Of a stretch of 64,000 bases of DNA, positions 1-11,270 are shown piece after piece (the stretch's first letter is position 1; every line of letters starts with the position of its first letter). The notes under the pieces were generated by a model. That model did not search any database, was not told the DNA's origin, and was given only the letters and a program-made list of their open reading frames with translations. The DNA lies in assembly GCA_002900995.3 (NCBI GenBank), contig CM035311.1:3348001-3412000 (forward strand), in the 5' to 3' direction. The stretch is from Ganoderma boninense (lineage: Eukaryota; Basidiomycota; Agaricomycetes; Polyporales; Polyporaceae). The position numbers and the translations under genes were made by a program.

Positions 1-1710
1 GCGATGGCGGCCGCTGCGCAATGACCATGCCGCCGTCGAGTGTTCCGAGTTCGCAGTGCAAGGGACGGAGTACGCAGGCTGCCAGGACTTCCAGTGGCCG
101 TGGCTTGAGGCCGTCGCACCGTCGCACCGGTGAACCGCACGGCTGGTGGTTCGGCTGCGTAGTGCACAATGCACGGCATGCCACGGCCCCCGAAAGGCCC
201 AGTCGAAGACTTGGCACCTGCGGACGGCTGGCTGCCGGGTGCTGCAAGGGCAACGAGGTTAGCCGACATCGGAGATGATCCAGGCATAGTGACCGCCACC
301 GCAGAAACATTGTGCGCACCACGCAAATCAGCCACTGGGATCAATATTGAGGTTGCCCCAGCCGTCCGGCCCTGGTTGCTCCTCGCTGGCAGGGGCTAGG
401 AACAGGCGGGGCGCGAGGGGGCGGAGATCCGAAATCGACGAGGGCGGAAGGGTTCGGGAAGGTGGCCCGTGCGCGAGAAGCGGGGAGGGTTAAAGAGCGA
501 GCGTGAGCGGGCAAAGACGAGCATCGTCTCTCCGAGCCCCGTCGTGCACGCCGTCCTTTTCCACCCATGGCCACGCAGTCGCACGCTGTACGCCGACGTC
601 AGCTTTGCCTCACACGGCATGAGCACTCGGCGGTGGCCAGTACTCACCCGGACCGCCGTGGTTCGAGACCGGCGAACATGGGAACGAGGTACGTCAGATT
701 GTCACGGTGGTCCGCTTCGGATGGCGCAAACTGAACTGCTGTGCTTGTCAGGATCGCGTCGAGGTGGCTCTCCGGCAGCTGATCTGGTGCCGGAGAGACA
801 GGCGGAGAGCGGGCGGGGGATACGCAGGCAGAGAGACGTTGTGAGCGAGCAGGACTGCTCGCTCGGTCGGCTTACGGAGCCTGGGTGCGATTCGGGGGCA
901 CGGTGGATGGCGGATGTACGCGGAATGCACGGCATCGTGTGGCTGTCGAGCTAAAAATGATGCTGGTCCAGTTGGATGTACGGCGGCAGAGAGGGAGGAA
1001 CATCGGGGGGCTTAGTTGTGCGGTGGCCCGGTGTTCCTTCCGTAATGCAGCTTGCTCAGGAGCGATTGTTGTGCGAGCCACAGGATGACGTGCCGCGAGT
1101 TGTGGGGCAGGACGGAAGAGAGCGGGACTGGAGGCGAGAGTGTCGAGGAAGCGGCTGGGGCGAGTTGACGGGGAAAGAGGCGAGACGAGTGGCCGAGGTC
1201 GGCTTGATGTATGCGTGGTGATACGAGGCAGAATGGTCGTAGAAGCGAGAGGAAAGCGGGGAGAAGTGGGGGCGAAGGGCGCGCAGCAAGCGAGAACGAG
1301 GCTGCAAGGAGCCTGCAAAACGCGAGGAAAGCAGAGATGACGAGCGCTTATACGAGGCAGAAACGCGATCGAGAGTGTTGCACGAGCCAATCACAACTCG
1401 TGAATCGCGGTGAGATCGCGATCGGGCGCGGCGCGAGGATCCCGGGCCTCTCTGCACGGGCTCGACTCACACTCGGCGCACGCCTCTGGGAGGGCCTTGA
1501 ACCATTTCGCAGGGGAGAGCGACATCCTTCATCTCAAGATCGTACCGACGGACTTGGTGTCTGGGGTGGCCCGTGTTGGAGGGCCAGCCTTTCGGGTGTC
1601 GTAGTAGATTTTAATGTGCGTATTTGACTTTCTATGTTCAATGCATGAGGCTTGAGGGGCATATATCGTTTCGAAGCCGGAGGTGTGAGTGGGGTGGAGC
1701 GGCGACGGTG
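1..1710. repeat. Repeat block A, copy 1 (non-coding, promoter-like on the minus strand)
   Basis: This block is nearly identical to 9359-11100 and, in reverse complement, to about 52800-54545 and 62150-62660. On the minus strand it has a TATA-like hexamer at 1348-1353, pyrimidine-rich leader-like sequence after it (about 1340 down to 1080) and a consensus donor-like GTGAGT near 650-640. A minus-strand open frame at 872-1390 is kept in the copies, but its composition is that of GC-rich non-coding DNA and it matches no family I know. I see no gene here that I can support. Confidence 0.7.
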
Positions 1711-1918
1711 CCTCCGGTGAGTTTAGTGCGCTTTTTCTTCGTATACGTTGTGGCTTTGGATTGCTGGATGTTGTTAGGACATTGTGTGCTGTTGTTATGG
1801 GACTCAGAGGTACGTCCTCTGCCCATTTTTTGGTCTACGTCCTGCGACACGTCGAGAACAGATACAACATGTCCGCCTTCTTCTGCAAGCCTCCCTCCGG
1901 AGTTCGAATGCCCCACCC

Positions 1919-3180
1919 TCACGACAACCAGGTGATCCACTTCTCCGACCTCCTGTGGATGACATCCGAGATCGCCTTCGCCACCACTCGCTCCGCCTGG
2001 ACGGACGGATGCAGCTCGTCGAACCTATCCCGCGCACCAAACGTCAGCACACCGCACCCCTCATGGAACCCCCATCCCACACGGTGACGTACCAGAGGAA
2101 ACTGTCCTGGTCGGTCCCCGTTGCGTCCGTGCACACCCCCGGGTCACCCGTGCTCTCGTTCAGGTCGAAGACGCACGAATGCACGGCGCCGGTGACGTTG
2201 AGCGGCGCGGTGCCGTTCAGGTACAGCTGCGGATGCGCAAACATGTCCGCGAAGAGGGAGTGCGAGTCGAAGAAGCCTGCGGCGCATACGTATAGTGAGC
2301 ATCACTCTGCTTGCTCCCCGCTGTCGCAGCTCACCGATGTGCGCGCCATGTAGGGTCGGGGCGAGGAGCTGGAGTTCGAGGCGGCCGATGGCGTTGCCGG
2401 ACGTGGTGAGCTCTCTCATGAAGACGCTCCATTCGGTTGTGTTGCGCTGCGCAGTCCAGTACCGGTTCGGATACGAGTCCGCCGAGTAGAGCGGGGTGGT
2501 TTCCAGCGGGATCATCTGTGGCGTTTGTGTTCCGAGTCGTCGTTTCATTCCGGTGAGTATCGCGCATTTCTCCTGCCAATGCCATACAGTGCATGCAGAC
2601 AGGGTGACACTCACGTTCTGGAAGATGAAGTTCCGCGCGCCGCTGTCGTACATCGTCCGCACCCATTCTACCGCGCACGTCACTGTGTCCACGATCGTCA
2701 CGCCCGGGGTCTGGCTCCCCGTCAGCAGCGCGTTGACCCCGACGTCGTTCGTGCCGATCCAGAGCGTGTAGATCGTGTCCTCGGGCTTGAGCGCGGCGAG
2801 CGACCCGTTGGCCTTCTCGGCGAAGAAGGCCGGGAGCTGGGACTCGAACACGGACGGGAAGGGGCGGTCGGTGAGGTTGTTGGAGCATGTCGCGCCGGAC
2901 TTGGCGAAGGGGAACAGCCCGAAGTTGCCGTCTTCGGACGCGAAGACGGGCCACATGATCCCGCCGTCTGCGTGCCCATCCTGGTGGATGTCGACCCGAT
3001 GAAGGTGAGTGCTGGTGTATATTTTTTGCTCGGAAATGCGAAAGATGAACTCACGACGTCGGTGTAGGAGTCGCCGAAGGTGACGAGGTTTTTGATCTGG
3101 CCTGGGGCGGGCCCAGCGGCGAGGGCTGAGAGCGCGACGGCGTTCACGAGGACAGCGCTGGCGAGGAGCTGGGGCAACAT
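1919..3180 (-). CDS. Secreted CE16 carbohydrate esterase (GDSL/SGNH acetylesterase), copy 1, intact
   Basis: Five exons separated by four short GT..AG introns give a protein of about 320 aa. The start is the ATG at 3180, which opens a hydrophobic signal peptide (MLPQLLASAVLVNAVALSA). Exon 1 carries the block I nucleophile motif FGDSYTDV. Exon 2, from about 3000, has CSNNLTDRPFPSVFESQ and the block III motif GTND. The last exon has the catalytic DELHPS motif and ends ITWLS-stop at 1919. These are the Ser, Asn and Asp/His blocks of SGNH hydrolases, and the overall sequence fits family CE16 of wood-decay basidiomycetes, which removes acetyl groups from xylan-derived oligosaccharides. It should be secreted. 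All splice phases agree, so the gene looks functional. A TATA box lies about 70 bp upstream. Confidence 0.9.
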
Positions 3181-3189
3181 GCCGGACTG

Positions 3190-4660
3190 TGGACAATGTT
3201 GTGCAAGTTTCGGCCTTGAGGTGTCCGCTCCCCTCCATTCCAGCCATTATATCCCCGACGCCCGTCCTATTTTCCGCCTACAGATGCACGCGGGATCCCG
3301 AGGCAGCTGCCACCTGACGAACCCATCCATCAACGTGTGCGGACGGGTGGCCGCGTAACGCAAGCGGAGGCACGAGTGGCAATAGGTCCCGGTATGCGTT
3401 TCCATCGTTGGCCTGACTGGGTTCTATTGATGGCATGAACGATGCAAGGCAGCATCTGGATAGGGTCGGGGCGAGAGGGCAGCGCTGACCGCTGCGAGTC
3501 CGTGCTGACCGGTCTCGGGCTGGTGCGAGTGTTGATTGCGGTGCTTGTTTGCGGGGCACGGCAGGCGAGCGAGAATGGCCAGAGAAACAAACACGGACTC
3601 TGGGAGACAAGGGTGCAAGGGAGATGGACAAGGGGCCAGGAGAGATGGACATGGCCAGGAGAGATGGACATGGGGGAGATGGTGCGACACAGTGGAGACG
3701 GATTCGCAGTTTTCGAGGCTCACGGGCGGGAGGCAGAGGCTGTCTGCTCGGAGTTGCGGGAGGGAGGCTTCATTGCAAAAATGTACAGTATGTGTACATG
3801 GCTACAGAATGTACTTATTCTCCCCTCCGTCCTCCAGGCAAACACGCGGGCTCCAAATACAGGCACTCCCCGCCCCGTCTTGTTGCACGTCTCCGGAGCT
3901 CAGCCCCCGCGCGCGCAAACTCTCCGCGCCCTGTGTCGCGTTGGTCTTTGGTCCATTGCGCCCGGGTTGCCATGCCGGCTTCCAGGTCGAAACCCCAGCC
4001 GCACACCGCAGTCGCCTGTGCCGGCTGCTCCTGCGAAAGCTCGGGGTCAGGCACACGCACATCTGGCCAGCACGAATCCCACAAATGCAGCCACGCTCAC
4101 CTTGGGTGCGACACATTCTGCCGGGCGTCCCGTACAGAGTGTTCTCGAGCCATCCAAATCGTCTGAATGGCCCCTACGTCTGGAGCGATATGTCCGTTGT
4201 GTGCGACGCGTCGGTGCTCACCATGTCATTCACGCAGGATGGAGAGCGGGCTGTTCCACCGCGCATCCTAAGCGCGAAACCAGTCGCGCGCCGGACTCCT
4301 CGTCGCGGAGGCGGATAGCCTGCTGCCCGCTCGGAGGCCGACAAGAGTCCGGGTTGGCAATTGTCGATCCCGGTGGACAATACAGCTTGCAGAGCACCTC
4401 GTACGAAACATCGTGCTCAGACCAATTCCAGTGGAACTGGCCCTGCACGACTGCAAAAAACCAGCCGGCTCACCTTGAACTTCGATGTCTGTGGCCGGGC
4501 GTCCCGCACACACGTACTGAAGTCTCCCGAGTCCTCGCGACCGCTCGGAGTGGCCGGGAGTACCTCATGGGAGACGACCCCAGTGTGAGTCTCAGCGATG
4601 GCCTCCGTGCCACGGGAGGGCTGATACGCAGACTATTATTCAGCTGGCTATGATGCAGAC
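3190..4660. repeat. Repeat block B, copy 1
   Basis: This block begins with the esterase promoter and runs to about 4660. It recurs in reverse complement at 59090-60590 and 50211-51310, and in part at 12530-12872. It contains a short tandem repeat of about 20 bp at about 3618-3680 (core AGGAGAGATGGACA). A long plus-strand open frame (3442-4653) crosses it, but the frame is interrupted or altered in the other copies and has no recognisable domain. One copy of the dispersed motif GCATCCTAAGCGCGAAA lies at 4263-4279. No gene is called. Confidence 0.7.
3246..3251 (-). promoter_or_regulatory. TATA box of esterase copy 1
   Basis: On the minus strand the sequence reads GATATAAT about 66-71 bp before the ATG at 3180. 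The same box is at the same distance in all four esterase copies (12582-12587, 51250-51255, 60531-60536), so the core promoter is duplicated with the gene. Confidence 0.6.
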
Positions 4661-7600
4661 GAGTATTGAGGAAAACTCACCTCTCGACAGCCTCCGTGAG
4701 TGCACCCCTTGCTTTCCACAGCGGAATCCGAGTCGACAGCAGGCAACACGGACCCCGGTATCCGGTTCCTCAGTGCGCAAAACTCGTAAAAGAGAGGACG
4801 CACCACGCGAAGGGCGACATACTTTGAAGTATGGATCCATGGCCGTCTAATGACGTGCTCCGTTGATGCCATCCGCCGGCGCACTGGAGGTATGGTACTT
4901 CGGGATGCATCTGAAAACGCGACCACAACTCACCTGTTCTACAGCCCATGGAACTTGCACTCGCCGATGCTGTCCAAGAATACATAGCACCAACTCTGGT
5001 TGCACCAGAGCCGGCTGCGCTCCGAGCGCTGTGCGTGACATGCACGTCAAGGTGAGCGTGTACTGTGCAAGTCGAAAATTGACTCACCTTACAGGTCGTT
5101 CAGCCGCCGAGGTTGCTGGATAACCTGCCATTTCGCATGACAAGCATCCAAGCATCGAATAAATGAACTACCAGTTACGAGCATGCACCGTTCACACATG
5201 CAGGCTCGCAGCTGCGTGCCAGACAAAGCCTCGGAGAGGGGACATGCTGGAAGGCGGGTGGATGGCTGCAGCTCGAGGGCACAGAGACACGGAAATGTAC
5301 TCACCACAACAGTCTTTGACCTCAGACTCCAAACGTAAGCCAGGCATCCCGACGCAAGCACGATGCGCAATCGCATGCTGCCGGTAGAGAACGTCCATGT
5401 CGACCGAACAGGAGTTGACAGCGGTTTCACTCGATGATACGGCGGAGGGGCGACGACCGAGGGAGAGCTCGAAGGTGCTGTGAGTCGAGTCAATGCCGTA
5501 CGGGAGAGGAGGTGGAGGAGCGACTCGGAGGGAGGGATGGAAGCAGCCATGGAGTCGACGGGGGGAAACACAGCCAAGCAGGCCGAAGAGCAGGCCAGGT
5601 CGTCGTGAGCTCGAGCATAAGGGAATGCAATGATCGAGGGCCGGAACAGAGCTACTTACTTGAGCCATGATGCGGCGCCGAGTGCTGGCGACGGCATCGC
5701 TGCTCTCGGACCACACTTGCATCGTGTAACCACACCGCTTGCTGCCCCGGTGAGAAGGGCGGCCGAAATTGACACCCGAACGGCTCCGGAAGGTGCCCTG
5801 AGGGCAGAATATTTCCGACCTTGAATGCATCCGCGATCAACGGCACACTCGAGCGTTTTCGCTCACCAAGCATCGTCCCGGCTCCGAGTGGTCCCGCAGC
5901 ATGCCCAGCACTCGCTCGAAGACCGCAACGGACGATACACATGGCCGTACTTGTGAGACTCACCTTTTCAACTGTCGCTTGAAAACGTGGCCGGAGAAGG
6001 CCCTGCGCGCCACAATGGTCGAGAGATCGCGTGGGTGTCAAGCCGTAGAAGCAGCCAGGCACTAGTCGAGGCACGTCGCGCTGGCGATGTGCACCAGCCG
6101 ACAGTCACTATGTATATCCGAGTCTGCACCAGTCGTCAAGTGACACGAAGCAAGTACGTAGTGCGTTGCAAGTGATCCAGGAAGACGGAGAGTGAGGCTG
6201 CCAGATCAGTATATGCCACAAAGCTCGAGAGCGAGACGCTTCGGGGCCGAGAATTCCACGTCGTCGCCAAGTCCAAGCCGGAGAGTTGCCTAGGCCCAGT
6301 TTCAAACAGTGATTGAGTGCGCCACGACGGCCGAACGATGTTCGCATGGGAAACTGTGCGGGTAAGGAGCCGTGGTGGTGGTTGGATGCCAAGCCGTTGA
6401 GCGCTTGAGCGCTCAAGCCGGTGCTCGGATCCATGGCTAACTGCATCGCGATCGTAGAGGCACTCGATTCACTGCGTATTCTACACGTCTCGTTATCTAG
6501 AATATTATTGATTCGGCAGCTAGAAGCCACATCGCATGGCCGGAGCGATGATTCTATGGGTACGACCCAAGTGGTGGCCAGACCATGCAACAATACCGAA
6601 GTTCAGCCGGGAACTACATTCAAGCCAAGTCCGACTCTAAACGGGTGGCCAAAACTATAAAATATACGGATCTGTCTGCCCGATGCCTGAGACCGGACGA
6701 TGATTGGGGCTGTAGAACCGAATGGCTATTTCAAGGTCAGCGGCTGCCATCCGCAAACCTTTAGAGGTCCGCATGTCGCGGGGATATGTCGTGGTGGAGC
6801 AAGGGCAGGTCCTGGATGGTTGTTGTTTATGATGATAGACGGCAGACCTGGACGGAATCGGACGCTGGAACGCAAGGGTGAATGCGACAGTCAGCGGAAG
6901 GGATGATAATTAGGCTAAGGAATGTCACGTACTTTCTCAGCGGCAGGCAACATCCTAAGCGCGAAATGCTTCCAGCCGTCGTAGCAAGCGGTCCGGTTCC
7001 TGACGATTCTGGAACTAGAGACTCGGCCGAATTCCGCGTCTGGTTGCAGAGTGAATGTTCTGTGCTGGGGCACAACTCGGACGTGTGGTGCAGCGAGGTC
7101 TTCCACCGTGCGATGCAACGTCTAGCTAGACAGCGCACCGTTGAGAACGTGTCCGTAGCAGAGAGTACAACACTTACGGGCCAGGTCCGCAGCGATGCAT
7201 GTTGCGTTCCCGGCCTCAACGACGGGCACGGACTTGCATTCCGTACGGGTACAGTTTTCGGCCGTCTCGGCCCTGGATGGTTGTTGTTTATGCTGACACA
7301 CAACTTGGGAATGCAAAACGCTAATCTAGACTGTCAGCAGGCGGAGGGTAAATCACAGTACGATACGTACCCTGATTCTGCCGCGTACCTACCATCGTAA
7401 GCGCGAAACAATATCGCTATCTCCAACGGCGGCCGCTGTGAGTCTTCCTAACTCTTTTGCACGCAGTACAGAGACGTCCACCATGCCTTGAGCACGAACA
7501 ACGTGGGGGCTAATCCAGCCTTCTGTCCAGGTGCAGGTCCGAGACGGACACGCCGGTCGACCTGAGTGAGGAACTCCCGGCACCGATGCGTGCAGTTCAC

Positions 7601-9358
7601 TGCGGTCGCTTGAGACGAGAGCTGTAAGCACCTTTTACGATCCGACGTGACTTCATGACATGCGACGCACCGCTGAGAACGTGCTCAGCCGCTGCCCTCA
7701 GGCTCGGCTCGTAGTTCTGCTCCTTGCAGCTCCTCCCTCGCCGACGAGCTTCCGAGCGCGTGCATGCAGGCGGCACTGTTCATTCATCAAATACAATATT
7801 CTGAGCGTCAGCTACGCCGTGAAACGTAGCTCATATCCGAGAGTCGCAGCGTACCTGTATTTCGCCGCTCGCAGTCTTGGCGTGCGGCCGACGCGAGGTG
7901 GCCGCGCACCGTCCGTGGTGTGATTCGCGCAAAAATATTAACTGGCTTCAAGACATATCAATGCGCATCCTAAGCGCGAAACAAAGCTCGAAAAGAGTGC
8001 AATGCATACTGCGTTTCCGCACGCCCTGCCCAGAGTGAAGCCTCAGCTACTGTTGCCGGATGAAACTAGGACAGGCCGTCGAGGCTGCACTCACAGACGG
8101 CGGACGCTTAATAGTACTCCCGGAGGCCTAGGAACTGACAGTGATAAGTGCGCGAGCGTGACAGCACGGCTACGGGGTGCAGGCATCCTGAGTGCGAAAG
8201 GTACGGGCAGCCGTCGTGCAGCAACACGCTCACGCCCGCTGTTTACAGTTTGAGCCACGGGCGAAAGGGTTGATGGGGAGGACTTGGCCGCGGCTCAAGG
8301 CCGCCATGCTCTCGCCCTCGTCAGCGCGGGATTGGCTTGTCCTGTTGTTCGGCGCACCGGCGAGTACCGATCCCATCCATCGCGGTCCTGGATGGTTGTT
8401 GTTTCTGACGGAGCTCGGAGGTGCGCGAGCTTACTGGAAGCTCAGACCGTCAGCAACGTGAGCGTAATTCAAGGCGCGACACGCACCCTAGCTCCGAGCC
8501 GCAAAGGCGGCATCCTAAGCGTGAAACGATTTGCTTGGGGACCAGCACCGTGAGCATTCGTCGCTGTAACCGCATTGTAATACAGCAATGTCCAGCCATG
8601 TGAACTGCGGCACGGCGACCTGCGACTGTCCTGACGTGACCTTCTCTCACGTCATGAGTCCCAGACGAACCCGGTTGCCTGGAATGCGGAATCTCCGGCG
8701 TGCAGGTGCACAGTGCCGTGCAGTTCCTTGCGACCGTTGCGCGAACAGGCAGGCCGAGGGGACGCCAGGAATACCCCGACGACAGCCCTCGCAAGCTCAA
8801 TTTGCCATTAAACTGGCGTGAGCGAGCAGCCCTGTGCACGTTCCAGTCAAAAACAGTTCCGCACGTAAGCAGTGCAGCCAAACGGCTCGATAGCCAAGCT
8901 CCGCCGCGTACCTGTCTCGCGGCCGCCCAGTCGGGGCACACAGCCGACGCGAAATCCTTGCACCCACCGGTTGCGATGGCTCGTGTTCGTTGCTAAACAA
9001 GCTGTGTGTAATTCCGACACTGTAAGTGCGAAATGAGAAACAATATGTACCGGCACACTGAGCGCAATCCTGAGCTATACCTCCCTCCCCAATGAAACCC
9101 CGAACGGTCCTCCCTGGCGTGCTCGAAACTCGCAGGCCTGCGAATGGCAGTCCCGGGAACCGCACCTCGCACCGGACGCAAGATCGGACCGTTCCGAGTA
9201 CTCTGTATGAGACAACATGAAACTGAAAGCGACCCCTCCCGGCATCCTGGGCACTCGGTCCGCGAGCGGGACAGACGGCCGATGTAATGACCGACACGGC
9301 AGTTTTCCGGGACCTGGAGCGGTGGACGGCCGGGCGAGCGGCATCCTAAGCGCGAAAT
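4660..9358. repeat. Repeat block C, copy 1 (non-coding, modular)
   Basis: A 4.7-kb block with a diverged reverse-complement copy at about 54545-59090. On the minus strand several consensus splice-donor-like sites (for example near 5990-5960, 5660, 5305, 5090, 4930 and 4680) sit between short open stretches, so a decayed or non-coding spliced transcript is possible, but no frame is consistently kept between copies and no domain is recognisable. The distal half (6800-9358) carries a recurring pair of short motifs, listed separately. A perfect 14-bp palindrome lies at 6404-6417. I see no RNA gene or transposon protein in it. Confidence 0.65.
6809..9357. repeat. Array of paired dispersed motifs in block C
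   Basis: The motif GCATCCTAAGCGCGAAA, with small variations, occurs at 6950-6966, 7392-7408, 7965-7981, 8183-8199, 8510-8526, 9016-9032 and 9341-9357. A second motif, CCTGGATGGTTGTTGTTT, occurs at 6811-6828, 7272-7289 and 8387-8404, each time 103-122 bp before a copy of the first. The same pairs are found in the right-hand copy near 55400/55530, 56508/56630 and 56775/56918. The DNA between is not obviously alike, so these look like conserved landmarks of old, diverged modules. Confidence 0.6.
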
Positions 9359-11100
9359 GCGATGGCGACCGCTGCGCAATGCCCATGCCGCCGTCGAGTG
9401 TTCCGAGTTCCGAGTGCAAGGGACGGAGTACGCAGGCTGCCAGGACTTCCAGTGGCCGTGGCTTGAGGCCGTCGCACCGTCGCACCGGTGAACCGCACGC
9501 CTGGTGGTTCGGCTGCGTAGTGCACAATGCACGGCATGCCACGGCCCCCGAAAGGCCCAGTCGAGGACTTGGCACCTGCGGACGGCTGGCTGCCGGGTGC
9601 TGCAAGGGCAACGAGGTTAGCCGACATCGGAGATGATCCAGGCATAGTGACCGCCACCGCAGAAACATTGTGCGCACCACGCAAATCAGCCACTGGGATC
9701 AATATTGAGGTTCCCCCAGCCGTCCGGCCCTGGTTGCTCCTCGCTGGCAGGGGCTAGGAACAGGCGGGGCGCGAGGGGGCGGAGATCTGAAATCGACGAG
9801 GGCGGAGGGGTCCGGAAGGTGGCCCGTGCGCGAGGAGATGCGGGAAGCGGGGAGGGTTAAAGAGACGAGCGTGAGCGGGCAAAGACGAACATCGTCTCTC
9901 CGAGCCCCGTCGCGCACGCCGTCCTTTGCCACCCATGGCCACGCGGTCGCATGCTGCACGCCGACATCAGCTTTGCCTCACACGGCATGAGCACTCGGCG
10001 GTGGCCAGTACTCACCCGGACCGCCGTGGTTCGAGACCGGTGAACATGCGAATGAGGTACGTCAGATTGTCACGGTGGTCCGCTTCGGATGGCGCAAACT
10101 GAACTGCTGTGCTTGTCAGGATCGCGTCGAGGTGGCTCTCCGGCAGCTGATCTGGTGCCGGAGAGACAGGCGGAGAGCGGGCGGGGGATACGCAGGCAGA
10201 GAGACGTTGTGAGCGAGCAGGATTGCTCGCTCGGTCGGCTTACGGAGCCTGGGTGCGATTCGGGGGCACGGTGGATGGCGGATGTACGCGGAATGCACGG
10301 CATCGTGTGGCTGTCGAGCTAAAAAAGATGCTGGTCCAGTTGGATGTACGGCGGCAGAGAGGGAGGAACGTCGGGGGGCTTAGTTGTGCGGCGGCCCGGT
10401 GTTCCTTCCGTAATGCAGCTTGCTCGGGAGCGATTGTTGTGCGAGCCACAGGATGACGTGCCGCGAGTTGTGGGGCAGGACGGAAGAGAGCGGGACTGGA
10501 GGCGAGAGTGTCGAGGAAGCGGCTGGGGCGAGTTGACGGGGAAAGAGGCGAGAGGAGTTGCCGAGGTCGGCTTGATGTATGCGTGGTGATACGAGGCAGA
10601 ATGGTCGTAGAAGCGAGAGGAAAGCGGGGAGAAGTGGGGGCGAAGGGCGCGCAGCAAGCGAGAACGAGGCTGCAAGGAGCCTGCAAAACGCGAGGAAAGC
10701 AGAGATGACGAGCGCTTATACGAGGCAGAAACGCGATCGAGAGTGTTGCACGAGCCAATCACAACTCGTGAATCGCGGTGAGATCGCGATCGGGCGCGGC
10801 GCGAGGATCCCGGGCCTCTCTGCACGGGCTCGACTCACACTCGGCGCGCACGCCTCTGGGAGGGCCTTGAACCATTTCGCAGGGGAGAGCGACATCCTTC
10901 ATCTCAAGATCGTACCGACGGACTTGGTGTCTGGGGTGGCCCGTGTTGGAGGGCCAGCCTTTCGGGTGTCGTAGTAGATTTTAATGTGCGTATTTGACTT
11001 TCTATGTTCAATGCATGAGGCTTGAGGGGCATATATCGTTTCGAAGCCGGAGGTGTGAGTGGGGTGGAGCGGCGACGGTGCCTCCGGTGAGTTTGGTGTG
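9359..11100. repeat. Repeat block A, copy 2 (start of unit 2)
   Basis: This is a near-identical direct copy of 1-1710, joined to the end of block C just after a copy of the dispersed motif at 9341-9357. Small insertions and substitutions separate the copies, for example near 9830 and 10850. The minus-strand TATA-like site and leader seen in copy 1 are kept. There is no supportable gene. Confidence 0.75.
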
Positions 11101-11270
11101 CTGTTACCTCACATATGCTGTAGCTTTGGATAATTAGATGTTGTGAGGGCAGTCAGAGGTACGTCGTCTGCCCATTTTTCAGTCTACATCCTGTGACACG
11201 CCGAGAACGTAGACAGCATGTCCGCTTCCGCCTCGTACAACTTGCAAGCCTCCCTTCGAATGCCCCACCC

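Larger units (their letters stand above)
1..9358. repeat. 9.36-kb repeat unit, copy 1 (A - esterase - B - C)
   Basis: The sequence from base 1 onward reappears almost unchanged from about 9359, giving a direct tandem period of about 9.36 kb. The unit holds block A (1 to about 1710), a minus-strand CE16 esterase (1919-3180), block B (about 3190-4660) and block C (about 4660-9358). The whole unit is also present in reverse complement at about 54545-62660. Only the esterase is recognisable as a gene. I found no terminal inverted repeats, LTRs or transposase-like reading frames, so a segmental amplification is more likely than a classical transposon. The unit probably continues left of the window. 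Confidence 0.85.

Noticed and set aside
872..1390. A 172-codon minus-strand frame in block A that recurs at 10240-10758 and 53042-53644
   Set aside because: It is kept mainly because the copies are recent. It has no domain, sits over a promoter-like leader, and is altered in the more diverged copies.
2144..3247. A long minus-strand frame spanning the esterase
   Set aside because: It reads through the introns of the five-exon esterase gene and changes register with the conserved motifs; the spliced model explains the locus.
3442..4653. A 403-codon open frame on the plus strand across block B
   Set aside because: It has no recognisable domain, carries GC-rich composition bias, and its frame changes or breaks in the other B copies. 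Its first part runs opposite to the esterase promoter.
5089..5577. A 162-codon minus-strand frame in block C with a hydrophobic stretch
   Set aside because: The matching region near 58190-58660 has several one-base indels that break it, and no family is recognised.
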